Positions 24,990 to 34,084 are shown, numbered from the stretch's first letter. The stretch: 64,000 nucleotides of DNA from Actinoplanes xinjiangensis (GCF_003148685.1 NZ_QGGR01000013.1:124001-188000), one strand, 5' to 3'. Notes: generated by a model from the letters alone, not told the origin. Numbers and translations: made by a program.

Positions 24990-27427
24990 TTGGTCTCCCC
25001 GTTCTTCCAGTCGGTCAGGACGCCCTTGGTCCATTCGTAGCCGTTCTGGTACGAGTCTCCGGCCTGGGCGGCGGCGTTACCCACCGTGCTCTGGCCGAGC
25101 CCGCCCTTGTAGGCCTGCCAGTCCCGGTGGTCCTCGTCGGTCCACTGGCTCACCGGTTTGGGTTGGCCGTCCTGGATCAGGCCGGCCGGCAGGCCCTCGA
25201 GTCTGCCGCTGTTGTAGAGGCCGACCTCGGTGAGGTCGACCGCGGTGGTCCGGCCGGCGCCGAGCATGCTGCCGACGTCGTAGGTGGTCCGGCCGCTGTT
25301 GTCGACCTTCGCGCCTTCTTCGAGGTCCTCCAGCACGTTGCCGACGAACCCGTTGGCCAGGTCGCTGAGGCCGGGGACCCTGGAGGTCGCCGCGCCGACC
25401 GTGCCTTCGACCAGGGGGCCGACGACCTTGTACCGGTCCTCGATGTTCTTGTTGTGTTTCTCGTCGAGTTCGGCGCTGGTGGCGTGCTGCGCCTCGCCGG
25501 CTCCGAAGTCGAGGGCGCCGAGCACACTGCCGTAGTTGTGCGAGACGACCTCCATCGCGCGCAGGTTGCCGTTGATGTCGTCGTTCGGGTTCTGCCGGCC
25601 GGACAGGATCTGGTCGTACTGGGCCGCGGTGTACACCGCCTCGGCGTTGGCGACCGTCTGGTGCGCGCCCTCGTCCTTGCCGATGTCGGCCAGGAACCGG
25701 GTCAGATCGGTGCGGTTGACGTCGATCATCTCGTCGGTCACCGAGCGGCCGTCGGCGATGTTGTGGTTCACGTCGACGATGTACGCCGACACGATGTTGC
25801 CCATCGAGTCGCGCAGCTCCGGGTGGATCAGATCGGTCTTCGCGAAGTCCTCGGTCTTACCGCCCTTGGCCGGATCCGTACCGTCGGCGTAACCCTTGGC
25901 CTGCTCGTCGATGCTGGTCTCGTAGATGATCGCCTCGACCAGACGCCGCGCCTCCGGCCCCGGCTGGTCGGTCGTGGCGCGTTCCAGAGCGACGCCGAAC
26001 TCATTCAGCGAGCCGTTCTTGTAGTCCTTGCCGTTGGCCATCATCTCGGCCGTCCAACCGGGACCACCGGGCACGTCCGGGGTCGCGTTCCAGTCCCGGT
26101 CGGTCAGCAGATAGTCCAACCGCGGCAACCGGCCGCCCTCCGGGCCGTCGGCGGTGAAGTGGGTGACACCGGTGAGCATGTCCCGGGTGGCCTCACCGTT
26201 TCTCGACAGGGCACTCATCAGCGAGTTCACCGGGTCGTAGCCGGCCGGCGCCTTGTTGTCGTCGTGGTCCACCGTCCAGTCCAGGCGGATGTTCTCCCCG
26301 CGGGCCTCGGTCCACAGGGCGCCGTCCTTGCCCTGCTCCATCTCGAAGTCGACGATGTCCCCGCCGACCGTGGTCAGGAACCCGGAGTCGAAGCTGTTGT
26401 TATGCAACATCGGGCCGAGCAGCTGGTAGCCGTAGACGTCCTCGACATACCGTGCGGGGCTGGACGGGTCACCGATGTCGATCTTGCTGCGCCCGGCGGC
26501 CATCAGGTCACCGACCCACTGGCTGGACAACTCGTACCGGCCGGGGACGTAGGTCTCACCGCGCGGGCCCGTCGTGGTGCCGGTTTCCGTGGTCGCGGTA
26601 CTCAGCATCACCCCGAGACCGTTCTGCAGATCGCCCACCATGTCGGCGGTGCCGCGGTTGAACAGCAGATCGTCGGCGTCCTTGCCCGGATGATCCAACT
26701 GGTAGGTCGCCAGCGTGCCGGACAGCTCCAGCAGACCCTTCGGCCCCAGGCTGGTCAACACGTCGTGGGCGAACGCCGGATCCTTGCCGTACACCTCGAC
26801 CAGGGCCCGCAACTCGTCGAGTTCGGCGGGGGTCGGCTCGTACGCCGGATTCTTTATCTTGTTCGCCAGCTCCTGGGCCCGGGTGATCTTGGCGGGCGGG
26901 GTGGTCGCGAAACCGTTCTGCCCCGACGGCACGTTGCCCTTGATGGTGGCCGCCGTCGTGTCGTCCTGCGCCCGCGCGTAATCCACGACCAGCCGCAGAT
27001 CGTTGAGCAGCGCGCCGGTCTCCCGCCCCGTGCGATCCAGATTGCCGCCGGTGTACGCCGACGCGGGCGCGGTGATCGACATCGTCGCCGTGTCCACCGT
27101 GTAGCCGGCCTGCCGCGCCGACGCGACGATCTGCTCCGCCTGCGTGCGATAGCCCCGCATCGCGTACGCATGCTGATCGAACGCGTCAGCCAGCCGCTTG
27201 GCCGGCAGATAGGTGTTGTCCGCCTCGGTACGCAGCTTCGACCCCTGCTCCACCGCCGCAGCCGACCCGGTGCCCTGCGGCCACGCCGCGTCCAGATCGC
27301 GGGTGCAACGGATCAGGTCCTCCGACGCGTCGTCGATACCCAGCGCCAACCGCGACCAGACACCGGACGCGGCATGCCACGGACCGGAATCGAAATCCAG
27401 CACATCCTGCAACGTCAGGCCACTCAC
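24986..27427 (-). CDS. large WXG-operon protein of unknown function (DUF6571-like)
   Basis: 813 residues, no signal peptide and no membrane segment. The N-terminal about 110 residues look like an ESX/WXG100-type helical hairpin (an SGPWHAASGVWSRL-like start, then a long helical stretch). The middle (about 160-620) holds repeated helical segments with Asp-rich turns, and the C-terminus is polar. Comparable proteins in actinobacteria are annotated DUF6571. GTG 27427 overlaps the preceding small gene's stop, and its own stop overlaps the lipoprotein start. It could be a type VII-linked effector or structural protein; no toxin motif is evident. Confidence 0.8.
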   Translation of the reverse strand: MSGLTLQDVLDFDSGPWHAASGVWSRLALGIDDASEDLIRCTRDLDAAWPQGTGSAAAVEQGSKLRTEADNTYLPAKRLADAFDQHAYAMRGYRTQAEQIVASARQAGYTVDTATMSITAPASAYTGGNLDRTGRETGALLNDLRLVVDYARAQDDTTAATIKGNVPSGQNGFATTPPAKITRAQELANKIKNPAYEPTPAELDELRALVEVYGKDPAFAHDVLTSLGPKGLLELSGTLATYQLDHPGKDADDLLFNRGTADMVGDLQNGLGVMLSTATTETGTTTGPRGETYVPGRYELSSQWVGDLMAAGRSKIDIGDPSSPARYVEDVYGYQLLGPMLHNNSFDSGFLTTVGGDIVDFEMEQGKDGALWTEARGENIRLDWTVDHDDNKAPAGYDPVNSLMSALSRNGEATRDMLTGVTHFTADGPEGGRLPRLDYLLTDRDWNATPDVPGGPGWTAEMMANGKDYKNGSLNEFGVALERATTDQPGPEARRLVEAIIYETSIDEQAKGYADGTDPAKGGKTEDFAKTDLIHPELRDSMGNIVSAYIVDVNHNIADGRSVTDEMIDVNRTDLTRFLADIGKDEGAHQTVANAEAVYTAAQYDQILSGRQNPNDDINGNLRAMEVVSHNYGSVLGALDFGAGEAQHATSAELDEKHNKNIEDRYKVVGPLVEGTVGAATSRVPGLSDLANGFVGNVLEDLEEGAKVDNSGRTTYDVGSMLGAGRTTAVDLTEVGLYNSGRLEGLPAGLIQDGQPKPVSQWTDEDHRDWQAYKGGLGQSTVGNAAAQAGDSYQNGYEWTKGVLTDWKNGETK

Positions 27428-27738
27428 CGGCCCGCCCCCGCCCCACTACGCCGCAACCCGTCGGCACTCGCCTGATCGGTGGCCAGATAGTCCTGCGCCG
27501 CGGTGGTCAGGCTCCTGCCGTACTCCTCCACCCGGCCGGCGAGCCCCTGCAGAGCGGCCAGCCACACCTTCTCGGCCTCCCGCGCGGCGATGTCGGCCGC
27601 GGAAGCCGCCCCCGCCGCCGGCGTCAGGCCGGTACCGGCACCCTTCACCGTCTCGCGCAATGTCGCCGCGACGTCCGCCACGTTGCGCCCGACACCGCGC
27701 AGCACCTCGACATCAACCTCTAGACCACCAGGCTGCAC
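27424..27738 (-). CDS. WXG100-like small helical protein
   Basis: About 104 residues from GTG 27738, with GGGGGAGGG seven bases upstream. It is almost entirely helical (VEVLRGVGRNVADVAATL then AAREAEKVWLAALQGLAGRV and EYGRSLTTAAQDYLATD), with a WLAAL at the hairpin position in place of WxG. This matches ESX-family partners. It is the first gene of a three-gene operon in which each junction overlaps by four bases (GTGA). No EccC-type ATPase lies in the window. Confidence 0.78.
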   Translation of the reverse strand: MQPGGLEVDVEVLRGVGRNVADVAATLRETVKGAGTGLTPAAGAASAADIAAREAEKVWLAALQGLAGRVEEYGRSLTTAAQDYLATDQASADGLRRSGAGAGR

Positions 27739-27763
27739 CGGTAATCCCTCCCCCAGGGAACAT

Positions 27764-27779
27764 CACGGTCGGCACCGTG
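27764..27779. promoter_or_regulatory. inverted repeat upstream of the WXG-like operon
   Basis: CACGGT-CGGC-ACCGTG is a perfect 6+4+6 inverted repeat 26 bases before GTG 27738, near where the transcription start or -10 of this operon would be. The rest of the 299-bp gap to the divergent kinase has no gene; only this repeat and the -10 at 28026 stand out. Confidence 0.45.
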
Positions 27780-28025
27780 TACAAGCAAAGGCACAGTCTT
27801 CCATCGCGCCGCGTCCCGCACGGTCCTCTTGTCACCCGACCACCCCCGGCACGCGACGAGGCCAGGGTGTCCGGCCTCGAAGGACAGGGCAGGCCCGATG
27901 GCGGAGGATAGATCCTCGCGCGGGGCCGCCGCGAACCCTCGACGGGGTACACGCCGACGACGGCCCGCAGGTTCAGCAGCCGGAAAGGCGGAAGCCCGGT
28001 ACGGGATGACGGTGCCCCGCGTGGG

Positions 28026-28031
28026 TAGCGT
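28026..28031 (+). promoter_or_regulatory. candidate leaderless -10 (TAGCGT) of the multidomain kinase gene
   Basis: TAGCGT ends six bases before GTG 28038, with no ribosome-binding site in between. This is the same hexamer and distance seen at 19764. No -35 is convincing. Confidence 0.5.
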
Positions 28032-28037
28032 GATCAC

Positions 28038-31000
28038 GTGACGGACGACCTCTTCGCCGGTGGCGGTACCACGGGGCACCTGATGAGCCGGCTCGACTGG
28101 TCGGCCACCGACGTCGGCCCGGTGGGCACCTGGTCGCAGAGTCTGCGCGCGGCCGTCCGGATCGTGCTGTCCTCCCGCTATCCGATGCTCCTGCTGTGGG
28201 GACCGAATTACACCCAGCTCTACAACGACGCCTACTCCGCGTTGATCGGCGACAAACATCCCGACGCGCTGGGCGGCGATGTCCGGGTGACGCTGGCCGA
28301 GGGCTGGGACGTTCTGGAGCCGTTGATCGTCGACGCCAAGGCGACCGGCGTGGCCAGCTGGGTGCCGGCGTTGCAGCTGGCACTGGACCGGTCCGGCTAT
28401 CGGGAGGAGGCGTACTTCAGCGTCTCCCACGCGCCCGCCCGCGACGACGACGGCGCCACCGCGGGCATCCTCACCGTGTGCAGCGAGGTCACCGAGCAGG
28501 TGGTCGGCGAGCGTCGGCTGCGCCTGCTGCGCGACCTCGCGGTGCCGGCCGGCGGCCGGACCGCCGACGTTCACCAGGTCTGCACACGGCTCTGCGCGGT
28601 GATGGGCGAGCACGGGATCGACGTCCCGTTCGCCGCCATCTACCTGCGCGACGGCGCCCTGCTCCGCCGGGCCGCGGCCGTCGGAGTGGACGATGCCGAC
28701 GCCTTGCCGCCGACCGTCGCCGGGCCGGCCGGGGACGGGTGGCGTCTGCTCGTCGCGGCCGGCGGCGAGAGCGTCGACATCGGGGACGTCGCCGAGCGGC
28801 TCGCCGTGACCGGTGGCGCCTGGGACGACCCGGTACGCACCGCGGTGGCTGTTCCGTTGCCGTCCGCCGAGCGGTCGCAGCCGCTGGGTGTGCTGCTGGC
28901 CGGTGTCAGCCCGAGCCGGGGGCTGGACGAGACGTACCGCTCGTTCTTCGAGCTGCTCGCGCAGCAGGTCGCGGTCGCGGTGCGGAACGCCCAGACGTAT
29001 CAGCAGGAGCGGGACCGTGCCGCCGCGCTGGCCGAGCTGGACCGGGTGAAGACCGACTTCTTCACCAACGTGAGCCACGAGTTCCGTACCCCGCTGACCT
29101 TGATGATGGGCCCTCTGACCGACGCCCTCGCCGATGACGGCGAACCGCTCGGCCCGGCCCAGCGGGACCGGATGGAGATCGCTCTGCGCAGCGCCGACCG
29201 GCTGCTCTCCCTGGTGAACAATCTGCTGACGTTCTCCAGCGTGGAGGCCGGCCGGGCCCAGCACCAGCCGCGACCGATCGACCTCGCCCGCTACACCGCC
29301 GACCTCGCCGGGGTCTTCCGGGCGGCGGCCGAACGCGCCGACCTGCGCCTGGTCGTGGACTGCCCGCCGCTGCCGCACACGGTGGCCGTCGACCCGCTGA
29401 ACTGGGAGAAGATCGTCAGCAACCTGCTGTCGAACGCGCTGAAGTTCACCTTCGTCGGCGAGATCCGGGTGCGGCTCGAGGCCGACGCCACCACGGTACG
29501 GCTGACCGTCGCGGACACCGGCATCGGCATCGCCGCCAACGATCTGCCCCGGCTGTTCGACCGCTTCCACCGCGTCCGGGGAGTGCGGTCGCGCAGCCAC
29601 GAGGGCAGCGGGATCGGCCTGGCGCTGGTCCGCGAGCTGGCCCGGCTGCACGGCGGTGACGTGACCGTCGACAGCACCCCCGGTGCCGGCACCACGTTCA
29701 CCGTGACCGCGCCACTGGTCGAAGCCACAGCCGCCGAACCGCTGCCGGACATGTCGGCGGCGCAGGCCGCGGCCCGGGAGGCGGCCGGCTGGCTCGACGT
29801 CCCGCACGCCGCCCCGCCGGCCGCGACCGCGTCGTCCCGGCCGGAGGCGGATGCGGCCCGGATCCTCGTCGCGGATGACAACAGCGACATGCGCTCCTAC
29901 CTGAGGCGGCTGCTCAGCGACCAGGGCTGGCAGGTGGAGCTCGTCCCGGACGGGCGCGCGGCGCTGGAGGCGATCCACCGGTTCCCGCCGGACCTGCTGC
30001 TCACCGACGTGATGATGCCCCGCATGGACGGCTTCGCCCTCGTGCGAGCGGTACGCGCCGACGAAGCCACCCGGGCGCTCCCGGTGGTCATGCTGTCCGC
30101 CCGGGCCGGCGACGAGTCCGGCGTCGAGGGCCTGGAGGCCGGCGCCGACGACTACGTGGTCAAGCCGTTCACGGCGGCGGAACTGGTGGTGCGGGTCCGC
30201 AACACCCTGCGGCTGGCCCGGGTCCGCGCCGGGCACACCCGGCAGCTGTCCGTGCCGGCCGGCACCACCGCGGTGATGGCGTCCGGTCGCGCCCTGGAGG
30301 AGGCGTTCCAGGCCGTCACCGAGCAGGCACGTGCCCTGGTGGAGGGCACCGCGGCCGAGGTCGTGGTCAACGGGGCCGACGAGCGCCCCGCGCTGCGGTT
30401 CACCTCGGGCGCGGACGGCGTACCCGCCGAGGGGCCCGGCACCGTGCGTACCGCGATCCGGGGTGGCGACGGCGAGCAGATCGGCACCCTCACCGTGCTG
30501 ATCGACCCGGCGCGCCGGTCCGCCGATCAGGACCGGGACCTGCTCGAGCCGATGGCGGACATGCTCGCCTGGCTCGCGCAGACCGGCTGGCGGCCTGACC
30601 ACGACCACCAGCTGGTGCCGACTCTGCGGCGGAGCATCCTGCCGGAGGATCTGCCCGCCCTGGACGGCTGGGAACTCCACGGGACCCACCGGCCGGCCGG
30701 CGGGCGGGTCGGCGGCGACTGGTACGACGCCATGGTGCTGGCGGATGGTGGCGTCCTGCTCAGCATCGGTGACGTGGCCGGCCACGGGCTGGGCGCGGCG
30801 GTGACGACCGGTCAGGTGCGCGCCGCGGTCCGGGCGTACGCGGTGCGGGACCCGGGGCCCGCGAGCATCGTCACCCGGGTGGCGGAACTGATCGACCGCC
30901 TCGGTACGCCGAGGACGGCCACGCTGTTGGTGCTCCATCTCCGTCCGGACACCGGGGAGCTCGCCTGGTGCAGCGCCGGGCATCCCACTCCGGTGTTCTC

Positions 31001-31721
31001 CGGCCCGGAGCGGGACACCCAGCTGCTGCACGGTGTCGTCGGTCCACCGCTCGGCCTGCGCCGGGCGTCGTACCGGCAGAACGACGGTGACCTCCCGCCC
31101 GGCGCCCAGCTGCTGCTCTACACCGACGGCCTGGTCGAGAGCTTCCCGTCTCCCATCGACGTCGGACTCGACCGGTTGCGGCGGCAGAGCCGGCAGTCGT
31201 ACGCCGCCGGCGCGTCACCCGCCGCTCTGCTCGACGCCGTGCTCGCCGGTGTCCCCGACCCGCAGCGCGACGACATCGCGGCGCTCGTCGTGCGCCGGCA
31301 CCGGACTCCGGACGCGCACGTCGTCGCCGACGTGCCGGACCTGCACGTCACGTGGTCGTACCCGCTGGACCCGTCGGCGTCCGGCATGCTGCGCCGGGAC
31401 CTGCGCGCCGCCCTGGGCCATCACGCCATCGACCCCGACCTGCTGTACGACCTGCAGGTGGCCGCGACCGAGGCGGTCAACAACGCGGTGGAGCACGCCC
31501 AGCGGCCCAGCCGGCCCGACGTGGAGGTGGAGCTGCGGGTCATCGACGGTGTGGTCCTGATCGTGGTGCGGGACTTCGGAGGGTGGCGGGCCCGGCCACC
31601 GGTCCGCGACCGCGGACGGGGCGCCCTGCTGATGAGCGCCTACGGCGACGTGCGGGTGGTCCCGACAGCCACCGGGACCACCGTCACGATCGAACGCCGC
31701 TGGCGCGCCCCCAGCCAGTGA
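28038..31721 (+). CDS. fused sensor kinase / receiver / SpoIIE phosphatase / anti-sigma-type ATPase
   Basis: 1227 residues, no membrane segments. Order: PAS-like (about 20-160, LLWGPNYTQLYNDAYSALIG), GAF (about 165-330), HisKA with NVSHEFRTPLTLM (H347), HATPase (GSGIGLALV), receiver (LLLTDVMMPRMDG, D657; VKPF), a second GAF-like linker, SpoIIE phosphatase (about 885-1080; RVGGDWYDAMVL, GDVAGHGLGA, LLYTDGLVESF, QRDDIAALVV) and a C-terminal GHKL ATPase (ATEAVNNAVEHA, FGGWRARPP). It joins a phosphorelay to both arms of a partner switch in one chain. It is divergent from the WXG-like operon. The STAS substrate and sigma factor are not in the window. GTG 28038 fits a leaderless start. Confidence 0.92.
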   Translation: MTDDLFAGGGTTGHLMSRLDWSATDVGPVGTWSQSLRAAVRIVLSSRYPMLLLWGPNYTQLYNDAYSALIGDKHPDALGGDVRVTLAEGWDVLEPLIVDAKATGVASWVPALQLALDRSGYREEAYFSVSHAPARDDDGATAGILTVCSEVTEQVVGERRLRLLRDLAVPAGGRTADVHQVCTRLCAVMGEHGIDVPFAAIYLRDGALLRRAAAVGVDDADALPPTVAGPAGDGWRLLVAAGGESVDIGDVAERLAVTGGAWDDPVRTAVAVPLPSAERSQPLGVLLAGVSPSRGLDETYRSFFELLAQQVAVAVRNAQTYQQERDRAAALAELDRVKTDFFTNVSHEFRTPLTLMMGPLTDALADDGEPLGPAQRDRMEIALRSADRLLSLVNNLLTFSSVEAGRAQHQPRPIDLARYTADLAGVFRAAAERADLRLVVDCPPLPHTVAVDPLNWEKIVSNLLSNALKFTFVGEIRVRLEADATTVRLTVADTGIGIAANDLPRLFDRFHRVRGVRSRSHEGSGIGLALVRELARLHGGDVTVDSTPGAGTTFTVTAPLVEATAAEPLPDMSAAQAAAREAAGWLDVPHAAPPAATASSRPEADAARILVADDNSDMRSYLRRLLSDQGWQVELVPDGRAALEAIHRFPPDLLLTDVMMPRMDGFALVRAVRADEATRALPVVMLSARAGDESGVEGLEAGADDYVVKPFTAAELVVRVRNTLRLARVRAGHTRQLSVPAGTTAVMASGRALEEAFQAVTEQARALVEGTAAEVVVNGADERPALRFTSGADGVPAEGPGTVRTAIRGGDGEQIGTLTVLIDPARRSADQDRDLLEPMADMLAWLAQTGWRPDHDHQLVPTLRRSILPEDLPALDGWELHGTHRPAGGRVGGDWYDAMVLADGGVLLSIGDVAGHGLGAAVTTGQVRAAVRAYAVRDPGPASIVTRVAELIDRLGTPRTATLLVLHLRPDTGELAWCSAGHPTPVFSGPERDTQLLHGVVGPPLGLRRASYRQNDGDLPPGAQLLLYTDGLVESFPSPIDVGLDRLRRQSRQSYAAGASPAALLDAVLAGVPDPQRDDIAALVVRRHRTPDAHVVADVPDLHVTWSYPLDPSASGMLRRDLRAALGHHAIDPDLLYDLQVAATEAVNNAVEHAQRPSRPDVEVELRVIDGVVLIVVRDFGGWRARPPVRDRGRGALLMSAYGDVRVVPTATGTTVTIERRWRAPSQ

Positions 31722-31752
31722 CCTCGTCCACGCCGCCACCACGCCGGCGCTG

Positions 31753-33393
31753 TCAGATGCGGGTCCACCGCTGGTTGGCCGCGGCCGAGCAGGTCCACAG
31801 CAGGAGCGTGCTGTTGTTGGCGGTGGCGGCCTGGTTGACGTCGATGCATTTGCCGGACTGCGTTCCGCGTACGGTGCCGTCGGCCTGGAGCGTCCACTGC
31901 TGATTGGTGCCGGTGCCGCAGGTCCAGAGGATCACCCGGGTGCCGTCGGTGGTGCCGTTGCTCTCGGCGTCGAGGCATTTGCCGCCGATGCGCAGCTGGC
32001 CTCCGGTGGCCGTGACGACCTGCGTGATGCCGCCGTTGCAGTCCCAGATGACCGCCTGGGTCCCGTCGACGGGCGCGCCGCCGAGCAGGTCCAGGCAGCG
32101 TCCGGACCCGGCGCCACGCAGGCTGAACGTGTCGGTGGGGGTGGTGGAGCCGGTCCGCACCCGGTACATGACCACGCCGTGCGGCGCGACGGTGGCGCTG
32201 ATCGTGCCGGCGGTGTTGCGGGTGGCCTTGGTCCAGACGTCGAAGAGCTGGTAGCCGTTCGCGGCGGGCATGCCGATCCCGGTGGCGGTGGTGGACACGG
32301 TGGCGGTGGTGCCCGACCGGTTGAGCAGGGCGACCGCGGCCGAGCCGTCAGCGAGGGGCTTGGCCCACACCTCGGTCTCGCCGAAGTCGTGGACCCGCTG
32401 CGCCTGACGGCCGAGGGTGTCCTGGTTGACGGCCAGCACGTCGGTGTTGGTGAGCACCGTCCGTACGTCCGCGGGCATGGTGGTGATGTCGTTGCCCGCG
32501 ATCAGCGGCGCCGCCATGATCGCCCACATGCTGAAGTGCGCCCGGTTCTCGGTCGGGGTGAACGTGCCGCGTACGCCGACTTCGAGCATGTCCGGGTCGT
32601 TCCAATGTTGCGGCCCGGCCCACGAGGCCAGCGGTGCCTGCACGTCGAGGATCTCGGTGACCCCCATGAAGCAGTCTGCGCGACAGCCGCTGGTCCACTT
32701 GTCGGTGATGTCCTCGGTGGTACGCCACATGTCGGCGACCTGGCTCCAGTCGTACGACGGCCCGGTGTTGGAATGGGCACTGTTGGAGTTGATCGAGTAG
32801 ACGATCGGCCGCCCGGTGGCGCGCAGCGCGTCGCGCATCTTCGTGAATCCGGCGATCTGATCGTTGAGCGTGCCCCAGGGCGAGCACCAGTCGTACTTGA
32901 GAAAATCGACACCCCAGGAGGCGAACGTGTTCGCGTCCTGCTGCTCATGATTCAACGCGCCGGTGGCACCACCGATGGCGTTGAAGTACTGGGCGCAGGT
33001 CTCCTCGCGAGGCGCCTGGTAGATGCCGAACTTGAGCCCCCGGGCGTGGATGTAGTCCCCGAGCGCCTTCATCCCGGACGGGAAGCGTCCCGGGTCGGAG
33101 CGCAGGTTGCCCGCACTGTCGCGGGTGGTGGCCTGCCAGCAGTCGTCGACCACGACGTACTGGTAGCCGGCCGCTCTCATCCCGGAGTCGACCATGGCAT
33201 CGGCGGCGCCACGGATCTTGGCCTCGTTGATGTCGCAGCCGAACGTGTTCCAGCTGTTCCAGCCCAGCGGGGGCCGGACCGCGGGACTGCCGGGCGCCGC
33301 CGCGGCGGGGGAGGCGGCGGCAGGGACGAGGCATGCCAGGGCGGTGGCCGCAGCGGCCAGAACGGCCGTCATGGGCCGCACGGAGAGTTTCAC
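31753..33393 (-). CDS. secreted GH27 alpha-galactosidase (or beta-L-arabinopyranosidase) with C-terminal ricin/CBM13
   Basis: About 546 residues from GTG 33393. A signal peptide (TAVLAAAATALACLVPAAASPAAAA) precedes the GH27 barrel: PPLGWNSWNTFGCDI, D168 in FLKYDWCS as nucleophile, D228 in WRTTEDIT as acid/base, then NDPDMLEVG. A C-terminal beta-sandwich is followed by a ricin-type trefoil (residues about 410-546) with repeated QAVIWDC/VILWTC/TLLLWTC-type QxW motifs. Actinobacterial GH27-CBM13 proteins act on galactosides or arabinopyranosides of plant polymers. An ATG at 33372 is possible. Transcription likely comes from the promoter at 33552-33580. Confidence 0.92.
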   Translation of the reverse strand: MKLSVRPMTAVLAAAATALACLVPAAASPAAAAPGSPAVRPPLGWNSWNTFGCDINEAKIRGAADAMVDSGMRAAGYQYVVVDDCWQATTRDSAGNLRSDPGRFPSGMKALGDYIHARGLKFGIYQAPREETCAQYFNAIGGATGALNHEQQDANTFASWGVDFLKYDWCSPWGTLNDQIAGFTKMRDALRATGRPIVYSINSNSAHSNTGPSYDWSQVADMWRTTEDITDKWTSGCRADCFMGVTEILDVQAPLASWAGPQHWNDPDMLEVGVRGTFTPTENRAHFSMWAIMAAPLIAGNDITTMPADVRTVLTNTDVLAVNQDTLGRQAQRVHDFGETEVWAKPLADGSAAVALLNRSGTTATVSTTATGIGMPAANGYQLFDVWTKATRNTAGTISATVAPHGVVMYRVRTGSTTPTDTFSLRGAGSGRCLDLLGGAPVDGTQAVIWDCNGGITQVVTATGGQLRIGGKCLDAESNGTTDGTRVILWTCGTGTNQQWTLQADGTVRGTQSGKCIDVNQAATANNSTLLLWTCSAAANQRWTRI

Positions 33394-33551
33394 CAAGGAC
33401 CAGCTTCCAGGGGTGGCGGGGTCCGCCGCGGCCGCACCGGGGCGCCACGTCACTGCGCGGCCGGGGTGATCGGACGGAGGAACCGGGGGTGTCCCGCGGG
33501 GGGAGGGGAACGTTACGGTCGAGCTACGATCCGTTTACGGTTGCGGTGAAA

Positions 33552-33580
33552 TTGTTATCGCTAACATGGACTGTCGTCAA
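33552..33580 (-). promoter_or_regulatory. promoter with LacI-type operator upstream of the GH27 gene
   Basis: On the minus strand TTGACG (33580-33575), a 17-nt spacer and TAACAA (33557-33552) form a plausible promoter. The palindrome TGTTA-TCGC-TAACA (33553-33566) overlaps the spacer and -10, as expected for a LacI-family repressor. The leader to GTG 33393 would be about 150 nt. No LacI gene is adjacent, so the regulator lies elsewhere. Confidence 0.6.
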
Positions 33581-33599
33581 GGTCTTGTACCGGTCCCAT

Positions 33600-34084
33600 G
33601 GCCTTCATCGCCCGTCGCCCGGTCACCCGATCACCGCCACGGGAGCCCTCGGCGTTCACCGGGACGGCGCTGAGGAACAGGACGCGTTCCAGGCCCGGCA
33701 GCCGGTCGGCGGTCCAGGCGCCATGGCAGGCAGGGGCGCCTGATATATGTCGGTGCCGATAGCCCGCAGAAGCCCGGAAAAAGAGGCCCGGAAAAAACTG
33801 TTATCCGGGTCGGCCTTTCATGGTCTGCATTTAAGGATTCGAGCAGTGGGCTTTCCATCATGCCCCTGAGCTGCGGTTGTTCTTCCTGGTATTCGATGGA
33901 GCCGACCATTGCATCAATGGGATGATTCTGCCAAGGTGTGCATTCTAAGAATGCGCCTCGAGCATTGACCGATGTCGTACCGAAGGCGAAGCCAACCCCC
34001 ATGGCGACGCGGTAGACGGTGCCGGCCCGGCTCGATGAGATCCGAAGAGGCGCGGACAGACATCCCCAGCCAGGAGGACGAACC
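33600..34084. other. intergenic region between GH27 and GH30 genes
   Basis: About 480 bases without a supported gene. GC content is lower than in the flanks. Two inverted repeats are clear: CCATTG-CAT-CAATGG (33906-33920) and GCATTC-TAA-GAATGC (33940-33954). AGGAGG precedes the GH30 start. Frames through 33640-33750 on the minus strand read like a protein fragment (GLERVLFLSAVPVNAEG) but have no start or partner, so I do not annotate a gene. Confidence 0.5.

Noticed and set aside
25127..27475. Plus-strand open frame opposite the large WXG-operon protein
   Set aside because: The minus-strand genes overlap by GTGA and have ribosome-binding sites; the antisense has neither.
27720..31031. Long minus-strand open frame of over 1100 codons opposite the multidomain kinase
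   Set aside because: The plus-strand frame has a continuous set of conserved domains; the antisense is Arg/Gly/Pro-rich with none.
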